A stretch of DNA of 64,000 nt, from positions 20,988,041 to 21,052,040 of the forward strand of contig NC_044011.1 of assembly GCF_900496995.4 (NCBI RefSeq), given 5' to 3'. The notes beneath the pieces are model-generated. The model did not search any database. It saw nothing but the letters and a program-made list of their open reading frames with translations, and had not been told where the DNA came from. Origin of the DNA: Aquila chrysaetos chrysaetos (Eukaryota > Chordata > Aves > Accipitriformes > Accipitridae). A program made the position numbers and the translations under genes. Numbering within the stretch: position 1 is the first letter of the stretch; each line of letters starts with the position of its first letter. Positions 49,942 to 61,465 of this stretch are shown piece by piece.

Positions 49942-50532
49942 TGTCGTGGTTTATCCCCAGCCAGCAATTAAGCACCACGTAGCCGCTCACTCACCCCCCC
50001 GCCCTCCCCCAGTGGAATGGGGGAGAGAAATGGAAAAAAAATAAAACTCATGGGTTGAGATAAGAACAGATTAATAGAACAGAAAGGAAGAAACTAATAA
50101 TGATAGTAATAACAATACTAAAGTGACAATAATAAAAATAAAAGGATTGGAATATACAAACCAAGTGACGCACAATGCAATTGCTTACCACTCACCGAAC
50201 GATGCCCAGTTAGCTCCCAAGCAGCAATCCCTCCTCGCCCAAATCCCCCCTGTTTATATACTGGGCATGATGTCACATGGTATGGAATATCCCTTTGGCC
50301 AGTTTGGGTCAGGTGTCCTGGCTGTGTCCCCTCCCAACTTCTTGTGCCCCTCCAGCCTTCTTGCGGGCTGGGCGTGAGAAGCTGAAAACCCCTTGACTTA
50401 GTCTGAACACGACTTAGCAACAACTGACAACTTCGGTGTGTTATCAACATTCTTCTCATGCTGAACCCAAGACACAACACTATACCAGCTACTAGGGAGA
50501 AAATTAACTCTATCCCAGCTGAAACCAGGACA
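49942..50532 (-). mobile_element. Second solo LTR of the same subfamily, sense -
   Basis: A 591-bp LTR with the same termini on the opposite strand, flanked by a different perfect 5-bp target-site duplication, CCAGG, at 49937-49941 and 50533-50537. By eye its first about 385 bases differ from the other copy at about 18 positions. The TATA box is kept (TTTATATA on +, 50253-50260). The E-box is changed to CACATG (50274-50279 on +), the CRE reads TGATGTCA on + (so TGACATCA in sense), and the poly(A) hexamer has become ATTAAT. The distinct duplication shows an independent insertion. Confidence 0.9.
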
Positions 50533-50537
50533 CCAGG

Positions 50538-52831
50538 CAATTAAATTACTTGTTTTAAGGAACTTTTTTCCCCTACAGAGCAGCTTTTTTGTTTCTACAT
50601 AGATTAGAAAGAGTAATTTTTAAAAATAGAAAGGTTTTAACTATTTCTTTTACATTTAAAATGTGGAAACTGTGGGTTCATCTTAAGAGAGGAGCAAATG
50701 TTCAAGGCAGTTCTGCCTGATCTGAAGTAATGTTGCATCCCAGTCACCAAGCATTATTACGAGCACCCAGTGATAAGAAATCTTTGCTTCTGTATCCATA
50801 TCTGATAAAATCTTTTAAATAGATTCCTATTTCTTGACATAAACCAGTGAAATGTAAGCACTCGATAAAGCACTGGGTTAATCGCTGGGGTATCCTGGAA
50901 GAGTACTGTGGTACCAAAAAACTTCTTTGCCCAACTAGGATGAGTTCCTGGTTACTTTCTCTCACGGGGACTCTGATATGCGCTGCCAGGGGTTAAGAAG
51001 AAACAGTGATGGAGAATGGCAGGCAGGTCAGGCAATAGCTACTGAAATAACTGGCCCACAAGGAGGGATCGGTGTATCTTGTCGACCATGACAACTGTCT
51101 TCAAAATCTTGTAGCAAATTGCCAGGTGAAGAGTAGAGGTGTTTTTTCTACACTTTTTCACTGCTCCAGCACTGAGATTTGAATTTAGATTATTAGCTAC
51201 TATATTCACAATGAAACTACTGGGGTCAGCTGAGAGTGTCTGAGATGAGATTTAGCTGAGGCTGAAGCAGTTTAATCAAATTTTTACCTTCCTCTTAGTC
51301 TTTTGGTAAAAGGAAGGCTCTTTCTCCAGGGCATATCACGTGAAACTGGTGACTGCAAATTTATTTACAAGCCTTCATAAAAATTGTGCAAAACCTTTTT
51401 TTAAAAAATTTTTTATTAATGTCATGGCAACAGAAATCAGTATAAATTTCAGATGATGCAAACAAGGATTTACAGAAGCATACTCTAGAGACTTTTCTTA
51501 TGCTGGGCGGTGATTTATTTATTAACTTTTTGTCCATTTATGTCAACTGCCAGTAAGTCTCCGGAGTTCTTCTGTTCTTTCTAATAACAGGACCAGGACT
51601 CATGCAAATTCAGAGAAAATACATGGTTGCAGCTTTCTAAAATGGGGAAATGAGGGATTTCTTAACAGACTGTCAAGCTCATCTTGCATCCCTGTTTAGT
51701 CAGTCCTTGATGAAACTGCCCGTTGTGATGCCAAACAGAAAGTGGGTTGTGATTATGAACCTCTCTTTAGGGCTTCCTGGCTATAAGCCTAGCTCTGACC
51801 ATCATCTTCTCTTACAGAAACATGGTATCTTCAAGAGATGATGGTGTCTTTTGTTTGCTGCACCAGCACTGGGAAGCAGGATTAAGTATGTATATATAAT
51901 ATACATTTTTATAGAATATCTCAAGCACCTGATCTAGTATATGAAAATGTTATGCAGAGCAGTGTTCCTAGGAATGCTATTAAAAAAACCCCAAAACTGA
52001 AGCATTGGTAGGTTAAATGATTCGTCTAGGTTATATAGGAAAACTGTGGGAGACTCAAGAACTGCCTTGAATCCGCCTAAACCCACAAAATTATCTTATT
52101 CATAGACAGGCCTCTAGGAAGGTTTCATCTAAATGCTAGGTAGTGGAAACTGAACTCCCATGCTCTTGTTTCTTCTCTCCGTGTAATGAATACTTCATTC
52201 ACTTTTTGTTTCTTTCTCTACATGGCTGAAGGTAGTGCATGTTAAATGTGCTGCAGCAGCTGTACCTTGCTCCTCGCAGGTACATACTGTTTGTTCTGCA
52301 TACCTTAAGCAGCTGCCTTGAATGCCTCTCAGCAAATGTTTATATGAAGTTACTATTATGTAGTTAAGGATGTGACACATAACGTCAAGGATGAACACTG
52401 ACAAAAAAGCAAGCTGTCAGATACTGATTCAACAGGCTCAGGACTGCTCATCTGGAACCCAGGGCACCACAAGGTCAAGTACTTCCCCTTATTCAACCAC
52501 ACACAATACCCCTGGCTGCTCTGTATTTTTAGTTTCAAGTGTTTTCTATCTTTGGTATTGGATTGTTCCACCAACAATCAAGGTATAAGAAAAGTTTTGA
52601 AGTGAAGAGCTGCCAGGAAGCTTTGTTGGAAAGCTTGCGGTGTTAACCCAGGCACTGGCGTACTTCTTGCACTCAGATTTGAAGGGATGGCAATGGAAGA
52701 TTTCAAGCCACAGGCAAAGCCATGTCAGTTCCGTACAGTTTTCTGTAAGCAGGTGGAGGTGACACCTTCCTCAGGAAAAGGATGTCAAGTAGTAAAAATA
52801 CAGGTAGAGAGGCAGTGTGTAGCAGTGGGAT
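50538..52831. other. Intergenic DNA, no gene seen
   Basis: AT-rich sequence. At about 52010-52080 the series GGTTAAATGATTCGTCTAGG ... AAAACTGTGGGAGACTCAAG faintly follows the reverse complement of a MIR SINE. Otherwise nothing is recognised. Confidence 0.45.
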
Positions 52832-52911
52832 TTTCTAGGGCCTTCTTTATGGGAGAACTGAAGTGTGTCGAGCAGATCCTAGGGCTTTATGGGAGAACTG
52901 AAGTGTGTCGA
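52832..52911 (+). repeat. Two-copy tandem duplication, period 40
   Basis: CTTTATGGGAGAACTGAAGT plus GTGTCGA (27 bases) is perfectly repeated at 52845-52871 and 52885-52911. Both copies are preceded by CTAGGG, the first with four extra bases. The perfect identity suggests a recent event. Confidence 0.85.
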
Positions 52912-53070
52912 TGAACAGCATCTTGCCTGGCTGGTGGTGCCCCTTGGGACGGTAAGAATATTAATGGCTGTTCAGGCCACTTTCAGTCTCAGCATTGAAA
53001 TTTGCATGAAGTTTAAGAAGAAAAAAGATTCTTCTCCAATCTTCTCCTTTTGCAGATTTAATCAATGAAT

Positions 53071-53094
53071 GAGTATGTTTAGGTAGACATGTCT
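53071..53094. promoter_or_regulatory. Candidate p53/p63 response element
   Basis: AGACATGTCT at 53085-53094 is a perfect p53-family half-site. GAGTATGTTT at 53071-53080 is a second half-site with one core mismatch (T for C), after a 4-base spacer. PERP is a known p53/p63 target in mammals, but this lies 35 kb beyond it and such a match is expected by chance at this scale. Confidence 0.15.
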
Positions 53095-53579
53095 TCCTCT
53101 GCTGTGTGGGTAACCCAGCCCTCAGAATGACGGGTCTGAACCTGAGAACCTTTAAGTGACACCGGTCACCGGGAAAGCTGTCACGGACTGTCTGCCTCCT
53201 TCATGCTGACAACAATGCAGTCCGTAAATAAAGTGCTTGGGCAAGTATGGGTTGTTTACCTGATTAATCTAAAGTGCATCATCCCTCTTTTTTGCTTTTA
53301 GAAAGAAACATCCATCAAATTTCCAATGAAGCTCTGAAGAGAGAGCTATAGCCCACATAACTAAATCTTGCTCATTGCTGTGGTATTTGAATATTTTATT
53401 GGACTCTATAATGGATGAAAGTCAGCTACTGAAGCTTGTGGTTTTTTCTCAACCTTCAACAGACACTGGAAAGACAAGGAGGCATCTGGATTCCCTTTTA
53501 TAAAATGGAGGGGACACGGAGAAAATTATTGAAGAGGGAGGAAACATTTACAAATAGTAGCTATGTGACTTCTCAAGCC

Positions 53580-53604
53580 AAAAAAAAAAAAAGGGGGGGG
53601 GGGG
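53580..53604 (+). repeat. A13 G12 homopolymer junction
   Basis: A run of 13 A followed directly by 12 G. It may be an A-tail remnant joined to slippage, and its length may be uncertain in the assembly. Confidence 0.8.
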
Positions 53605-53984
53605 ACACGGACACCCAAAAGAAAGCATAGTTTAATGGCAGAGAGTGGTTCTTCGGGGAACAATTCTCCCAAGCTCTTGTGCCATTTTTAGCCTTGATCA
53701 CCTAAGCAGAGCCCAGCAGCTCTTGAAGAACCCGTGCAGGCTGCTGGCTTCATGGAACATGTGCGGGCACGCTGCCAGTCGGCGTGAGTGAGGAGGAGAG
53801 AGGGCATTGCATGCTTCTGGGGAGGTGACGCCTCAGAAAAGGTAGTATGGAAGACGCCTGTAGAGGAGTACAGATGACTAGACTGTTTCTCTGGGAGGTC
53901 TAGAGAATATTTTTCTTCCGTTGCCATTAGGTAGCATTGTCCCATGCTTTTGTTACGGTTAGAAATAAAACCTAGTCTTGCGCC

Positions 53985-54240
53985 AGGGCGGCTGCAGCAC
54001 TGGCTGTTCTGGCTGGCCAGAGGCAAAGTGAGATGTACACCCATGTCACGTTCTCCGAAACGTGGAGGGTGCAGCCGGACGGTGCGAGAGCCAGCCCTGC
54101 CTTACCCACCGAGGTGGGGCTCCTTCCGTCTGTCCCACATGGGGCGAGGGGATGGCCGCAGCTCGCCCGGGGCCAGCCGCTCCGGAGGCCTGCCCATGGC
54201 TCTCCTCAGGAGATGAGCTCATCTTCAGCCTTTTCCGCTG
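53985..54240. promoter_or_regulatory. CpG-rich block 1
   Basis: GC-rich with many CpGs (GCAGCCGGACGGTGCGAGAG, GGCCGCAGCTCGCCCGGGGC, GCCGCTCCGGAGGC). Several frames on both strands are open, which reflects composition. Possibly a small CpG island; no gene recognised. Confidence 0.35.
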
Positions 54241-54414
54241 AAAACAACTGCAGGGAAAAAGTGCAAATAGCTCAGCACAAAGCCCAAGGCCTGGCTGTGC
54301 TCCCAAGCGCAGGATGAATAAAAGATACTCACAGCTGGGTAGGCTGCTAATCACTTGATGGAAACATTTCTTAATTATGCAACAGGCAGCCTTAAATAAC
54401 CTCCTAGAAAAAAC

Positions 54415-55147
54415 CTAAACACTTCCCTCTTGATGCGATACCTTCTTAAAGAGGCAGAGAAGCACTGAGAGGCGGCCAAGGCAGGCAGCCGCCGTGAAGT
54501 CCTGTGGGCTCCGCAGAGCGGCTGCGGTGCGAGGGGTGGGCCAACAAGAATCGTACGCTGGAAAGCCAGGCATTTGGGGCGGACGGGGAGCAACGTGCCT
54601 GTTTGCAGAGGGGAAGATGAAATGCAGCAGGCAGGCCGGACCCTGGCCAAGCAGGCAGGAGGAGGCTGTGACAAGCAAGGGGGAGGCAAAAAACGGCCAA
54701 AAGAGGAACCTGGAAGGAGAATCTGCCCACAAGGAAACTTTTCTCAGCTGGCAGCGTGACAGCACTCTCACTGCACAACGGCAGCTGTGCCGCCCGTGGG
54801 TGCTGCCCTGATGCCCTGGCTGGCTGGGGGTCCTCAACACACCCAGCCCTGTCCCAGCACGGGCAGGCAGCAACGAGCCTCTGCAATTGGAAAGCACGGA
54901 GGTGGAGACATCGGGACGCCAGAGCAGATGGGAGAGCATGCGCGCAGTGAAGCTGTGGAGATCCGCCAGCCCCTGGAAGACGGTGGAGTAGGGGGAACTG
55001 AAGGCATCGTTTGACGACATCAGATGAGTGTACATGACGTGCTGCTCCAGCCAAAGGACTGCTTCCCATCTGACATCTGGCAGCAATCACTTTTGAAATG
55101 GATGGAAGTACCTGGGACATTTTGGAAAAATATGACAATACTTTCAC
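54415..55147 (-). other. GC-rich block 2 with two overlapping long antisense frames
   Basis: Two minus-strand ATG frames of 223 (54415-55086) and 233 codons (54446-55147) overlap almost completely, and plus-strand frames are also open. Products are rich in Leu, Ala, Ser, Pro, Arg and Cys without any recognisable domain. Mutual overlap of long frames in GC-rich DNA points to few stop codons rather than a gene. On the plus strand the block ends in CTGGAAATAAAGAAAAACTG (AATAAA at 55204-55209), so a plus-strand transcript or LTR-like element ending here is possible. Confidence 0.2.
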
Positions 55148-55249
55148 GTTGCTTGGAGAGATGTGGCTGGAGATAAGAGCTGTGTCTAAAACAACTCACC
55201 CTGGAAATAAAGAAAAACTGAGTCTTGTGTACAAGCATTTGCACCTAGG

Positions 55250-58200
55250 GTAAACAGACATGTGTGACAAGCACCTAGATAAAGTGTCTGAGGAACAAGA
55301 ACTATTTTCACGTGGGAAAGGAAGAGGTTGCATGAATCATGATATACTTCCAACTTAGATTTTACCGTAGTGAGGTTTTAGGGAGGAGAGATACCATCTA
55401 AAAGTTGGCAGAATTTGTTTTTAAAACATGTACCTGTGGAAATCCTGTACTTTGGGGAAAAAAAAAAAGCAGCGACGGAAGTCAGAATAAACAACTTTGT
55501 TTAGCAAAATAGCTGCACGATCTACCAAACCCTGTCTTGAGATGACAAGCCACGTGAAATCCGTGCAGATAAGCCATCACCAGTGGCTAGTTTCCCTTGT
55601 GTCTCACTGACAAGGGGTGGGGAAGAGTATGCGTAATTAATACCCAGGGGAAAAGCAGGGGACGTCTGTTGAAGTAATCCCTCATTACTCTCAAGTGGGT
55701 ACTGATCAAACAAAATTAACTATGCTTTTGTACTCGTATTCCTCTGGATAGCAGAATCTGGAGATGGTCCAAGCAGAAGTAGTAGAGAAGCTGCTAGGTG
55801 GCCTGGTGGTACGGCATCCCACCCACTGCTGCATGCCCGGAGGGGCAGAGGAGGTGGGACAGGGGCAGACCCTCTGCTGAGATGAGCCCACGCACCACAC
55901 TGCCGGTGGGCATAGAGGACAGACTTGTCCAGTCTGGGTGAGTATTTAAGGGTGAATTTTTTTGTTAAGATTTTCACATGTGGTCTTTGATTAAACTAGA
56001 AGTAGGAGGACAAAAATGAGTATTTGAAGGTTGGAAAAAATCACCTGTCATTCGTTCAGGAAACTCAGGTTGTTCTGTGACTGTGCAAGAGAAGTTTCTG
56101 GGTGTGGTATGACTTATCTTTTCCTGTTTCTCACTCTTATTCAGCAAGATGATGCCTTTTAATTGCAGTTACTATCTTTACGTGATAAACTTAGTTCTGG
56201 TGACAAGATAAATAATGTTGTAAGCAAGACCTCATTTTCCTCTCACTGGTTTCTTTGGTTAAGTACGTTAGTTATGGGGGAAAGCAAGGTACAATGTAAA
56301 TATACCTTGACATTTTTATCCAGCCTTTCAGTAATATTGTATTGTGCCAGGTAAGGACTTAATGTTAAGGTTCTGACAGTATGTTCAATAATATTGCAAA
56401 AAGCTTATGTTGTTTTGACAGAGATAATTCTACAATGATAACCTGCAGTGTTTAAAAAAAAAACCCAAAGCAAAAAAACTGCCTGCTTTCTCTTTCTTCA
56501 CCCTGATCACAGTTTTTCAGGAAAAATTAGTCACACAAAAATTTTCCTCTTAATTTTATTATTACAGTTCCCTTGAAATGTCAAAGCCTGGAAATATTCA
56601 GAGCACAGATACCCTGGTTCATTTGCTGTGAGCAAGGCTAAGCACAGTTCTGGACATCGGTCTGTCCCGAATGACTGGTGCAGTATAAACGTGTCTGTCC
56701 ACACTCGCGCACACAGCTCTCTAGAGAACCATTCTGAGAAAAGCTGAGATGGCTGAACCAGAATTTAATAGCAAAAAAAGTTGTGTCCATGTGGGTGACT
56801 GGGGTGGTGTCAGCAGTTAGAAACTCACACCTAACTCACGCTTCACCGCACTGTTTGGGTAGGGGTGAATGGCTGGGCTGGGCAGGAGACACACCGCTGG
56901 GGTGTTCTTTCCTCCCATGCTGGAAACACTTGTGTGGGGACTTTCTGAGATACTTGCTTTCAAAATTCACAGAAAATGTGACAAAACCTGAAAAAAACAG
57001 ATTCTGCTAGTCTGTGTTTATGGAAGCAGCAGACAAAGAAGTTTCAAGGGGTTTTGCCACACATCCTAAAGACTCTGGGCTGTATTTTTTGTGGTGTGGG
57101 GGGAACTGATGGAGGCTGCCTTGAGCTTGGGGTGAAAACAAGCTGTAATGAGCTGACTTCCCCAGCTTTCCACATTGCCTTGGTCATGCTGGAGAGCCCA
57201 AGGGGAGGGCTCTGGCTCCTGCACCCGGGGACCACCTGGGGTATTGCTGGGCAGGGATGGATGCCTTGCGTGAGCACCCTGCTGGGACCACCTCAGTTTA
57301 CAAACATGCAGACCTCAGGGTAAAGCCACAACGCTGGTGTTTGCTAGCATACAAAATATACGGAGAGGAGGAAAGAAATGGAAACTCTGCCAAAGGCAAG
57401 GCAGCCAGGCACCCACTGAGCAGCAGTGTCCCAGCACGACCAAACCGCCCGAGCACCTGGACACTGGGGTGAACCCCTGGCTGGTTCACCCAGACTGTGG
57501 CCGCCAGCCTGCACATGAGAGTCAGCTGGTGCCCTTCTTGGTAATTAACTCTTTTTAAAGAGGCAACACTGTAATCTTCTGTAGACACACATGGGAAACC
57601 CCCTCTTTGCAAACGACCTTAAAGCACTGTTTAGACTCTCCCCAGACTGAGCCTCCAGAGAGGAAAAAATCTTCTTCAGACCTATCAGGCCTGAATCTGT
57701 TGGAGAAAAATGGTCCTGAAGTGTCCTCAGTCCTGCAAGTTGCAGCCTCGAGTCCTTGGAGCTGGGAGAGACAGCAAAATCTGAGATAAAGGACATTTCT
57801 CTTGAGAAAAGGCGTTAACAGGCTTCCCTTGGGTTATCTCCACAGCCAGCTCCAACACCATCCCACCGAGTGGGGCCAGGACCACCAGAGAAGGAAATAT
57901 CCCCTGTACCACAAGGGGTTTTCATTTCTCCTTTGGGGATGGGCTGCCCTGTGCTCTATCCAGCTGAGCTGCCACGTTTCTTGCCTGCCCCGTGGCAACA
58001 CCATGCCTGGGATCCCACCGGGAAGAACTGCTGATGGGACGCACAGCTTTGAACACAGCCTGAATCCAGGCTGAGCTGGCTTGCAAAGAGGCTTGGAGCT
58101 GGACAAGGGAGACCCAGCAGGAGTTGGCGAGCATAGACAAGTGTAGGTGAGGTCATGCTGACCTCTAGTCACCACAAAGCACCCCATAGCATAGAGACTG

Positions 58201-58282
58201 ATTATAGTTGGTCTACTGTAAATTTGTCATTTTTCATTTCTTTTAGTTAGAAAAATAAAAATACCTCCATTCTTCATAAGCT
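55250..58282. other. Intergenic DNA, no gene seen
   Basis: AT-rich at first, GC-richer at about 57040-58150 where chance frames overlap on both strands. No protein family, RNA gene or clear repeat recognised. Confidence 0.5.
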
Positions 58283-58301
58283 CCCCCCCCCCCCCCCCCC
58301 C
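58283..58301 (+). repeat. Poly-C tract (19 C)
   Basis: An uninterrupted run of 19 C. On the minus strand this G run could form quadruplex-type structure; its exact length may be an assembly estimate. Confidence 0.85.
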
Positions 58302-61300
58302 AATATAAACTAATGTGAGAGCTATTTAATTCTCACTTACAGGGCACTTTTTATTCTGATAGTAAATATTCTTCTAAGTTCTTTTACTTGTGTCCCTATG
58401 TAAATCTTGGTACACATATGTGAATTATGGTTTCTTAAATTAATGCTTTCCTCTTGAAAGTTTTCAGTGACCTGATGGACAAAATGAATAGCACATTGTT
58501 TTCTCTTATTTAATATAGGAAAAAATCAATTTTTTTTTATTGTGTTTGCAGTTTGTTTAGCCCTTGTACAACACAGCAATTGAGTAGAATTCAAAATAAA
58601 GAACATCACTTTTTCCGGACTGAGGGACCAAAGGGTCCTATCTTCAGCTGTGCTGGAGCAGCTCAGTAGCCAGAGTATGGCAGTGGAGCTAGGTGGATGG
58701 TGCAGACACGTAGGAGTAGGGAACTTTTTGCATTGCCACATAATGCCAAAACTTGACGGTTGAACTCTAACCCAGCACCCTGTGTGTCATCCATTTGTTC
58801 TTTTGACATCTGACTTGTTTACAGCATGAACACTTCTCTCCCACATCTCATCCCCCATCCCACATGGGGATCGAAACTCCCCAAAGTCTAGCACTAGATG
58901 CCAGAAGATAGGGTGGTTTGCACGTTTTGAACAGAGCATAGGTAAAAAATTTTACCTGGTGTGAAACTTTTTCAAGGGTTTCTTTTTGCTTATTTTACAC
59001 AAGGATTAGATGGGTACATGGGGCTACTAAAGGTTAATGACACTGGAGAGTCTTTATACTGTAGGTTATCTCCCTAGGTCAAATTCTTCTCAAGTCAAGA
59101 GTTTCTTGCAGTTCAGAACTGACAGTCAATGGGCTGTGTAAAATGGTTAGATCTTTTCAAAGGAATCCCACTTTATCAAAACAGAACATAAACATTTGTA
59201 GAAGGATGAATTTAGGAACATTTTGGACATTTTCCCGAGTCCGAGTTGCACTCACATTCAGGGAAAATCAGAGTTTGGCAAATCTAAAGACAATAAAGAA
59301 TTTTTTATCATCAAATTAATCTCAGTGGTAGTAAATATCTCCTCTGGAGATAATAAAATTCTGAACACAGGGGCAAAAAGTGTTCAGTAAACATCCTGGT
59401 TCTGTATCTAACATTTCCCTTAAATATTAATGTAATGGAAAGTATTGTTCTTATGTGATACAAGTAAATAACATCACTTCTTCCTGAATGCAGCTAACAC
59501 CCACAAATCCTACAACAGTTGCTTGCAGAAGAAGGAAAACAACCAGTGCCATTCTATGTTAATTATTAGAAAACAAAGCTTCTTAAATAAACTTGATTCC
59601 ATGCTTTGCTGATGTCAGTTACTAGCCTGGTTGATAAAAGCAATTACGTAGACTTTTGTGAGGTATTTGTTTCAGTATTGTACAATGTTTGAACAGAAAA
59701 ATCTAACAACTCTTGCTGGCAAAAAACCCATGCCCATTAAACTGAGAACTGATACCCTGGCAGAATTACTAATAGGTTGGCAATAAGAAATCTTCAGCAC
59801 GTGACTTCTCTAGTTATTTTCTGCAGAGACTGGTGCCAGATTTGATCTCATTCTACATTTTCGTCTATGGCCAGGAAGAAAATATTAAGTCACTATGGAT
59901 AAAAACCAAAGATGACAGGAAGACTGGAAAAACAGTAAAAACGGAGGAGGTAGAGGAGGCAGACAGTGTAAAATACATGGATTAGCAAACTAGACCCACT
60001 GAAACAAATGCACTTTAATACTGGCAAATACAAGGTGGGGTATTATATCCTGAGAACAACAAAGACGGTAGGGGGCATAGTGGGCAAATAGCTCAATATG
60101 AGTTCACATTTCATTACGGGGATAAAAGGGAATGATGCAATTCATGGATGTATACGCAAGCTAGGAGAACACATGATTCTTGCCCCTGTATTTCTCATTG
60201 CTGAGATTTTTTTCCATGCTAGTAATTCTAAGTCTTTACTGCTACTTCCCGGGTCTCACTGAGATCACAATTTTATCTTTATTATGAATATTTTTGCACT
60301 GCAAAGAGGGTGTTTATCCCTTGATTATGGCAGTAAGTCCCTGCAGAAATAGATAAAAGCCAGCCAGATGAACTTCTCACTCAACTTCCTTGTTCATGCC
60401 ACAGTGGTTTATTCTCATTTCCCTTGATAACCTTGAAAACCTCAGAATAAACAAGTGGGTGATCTATTTCCCCCAATTTATAACATTAATCGTTGTGTAA
60501 GCTGGATACAAATTCCCTGGTACCTCTCAAATGTGTTACGGTTCAAAGCAGCTAAACACACCAATCTGCAGCCAACTGCAAATGCTGTACAGAGCACTGT
60601 AACCCAGTACTTTTCCTTGTCATTTCACAACATTTCAGATCTTTTGCTTTGTTCGAAAGAGAAATCAATGATGGAGCCAGGTAGTTCTTTGATGCAATTC
60701 TATTGACTACAAAGGAAACCTGTTTTCTTGAATGCATTATTAATGCAAGTGGAGGATATAGTCTTTGGCAGCAAAGCCACGTATCTTGCCATTAATACTT
60801 ATTCCAAACAGCCCTGCCCTGGTATAACTGCATTTGCTTTGATTTTCTGCGCTGGGAACATATTGGGCCTGAACTGGGAATTATTTGAGAATTCAAAAAC
60901 ATTTCTAGAACACTGGTAAAATAACTAAGGAAATGGTAATGAAGTGGGCTTAGTATTCAGCTGTTGTTTAGTGCAGAGATATGCATCTGGTTCCACATGC
61001 TCCCTTTGGGCAAGTTTCATTTTGATTCCTCTATATCCCACGGAGTACCTGAAAGAAAACAAGACAAAGTGACTTCAGAAAAATAAAAGAGGCGTCTCAA
61101 AAGGTGAGACTCAGTTGATCCCAAAGTTATGTGGTCAGTGGGGAGTCAGTACGTCCTCAATGCAGATAGAAATATTAAGTAATGTCATTTACATATCAGA
61201 CCTTTCATCTCAGGATGTCAGTGGATACTGTAATCATCAATGAATTTAATCTCATAACTACTGAGGAGAGTTAGGAGAGTGTTATTTCTCCAATTTCATG

Positions 61301-61400
61301 AGGAACAAATATATGAATGGAAGAAGTGAAAGGTTAATTACCCCAGATATGCAAGGTATTTAAATGTCTAACACCCATTGATTTCAGAAGGTGCTAGTTG
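58302..61400. other. Intergenic DNA, no gene seen
   Basis: AT-rich sequence with only short chance frames. Confidence 0.5.
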
Positions 61401-61465
61401 CCATAAGTTTTGAGTGTCTCTGTGGTTTGCCCAGCATCAAACTGATGAGTCAGGAATCTATGAAA
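61401..61465 (-). repeat. Possible MIR-like fragment
   Basis: GGTTTGCCCAGCATCAAACT followed by GATGAGTCAGGAATC resembles the reversed MIR core (GACTTGCCCAAGGTCACACAG, then AGTGGCAGAG). The upstream stretch 61290-61350 also fits loosely (CCAATTTCATGAGGAACAAA). Weak. Confidence 0.25.

Noticed and set aside
45915-50532. A full provirus bounded by the two LTRs
   Set aside because: The LTRs face opposite ways, have different target-site duplications, and the spacer shows no gag, pol or env motif.
50118-50540. 140-codon minus-strand frame as a gene
   Set aside because: It lies almost entirely within the second solo LTR, and the matching frames in the first LTR give the same product.
54415-55147. 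Two minus-strand open frames of 223 and 233 codons as protein genes
   Set aside because: They overlap almost fully in different frames, plus-strand frames are open too, and no domain or splice context is visible. GC-rich, stop-poor sequence explains them.
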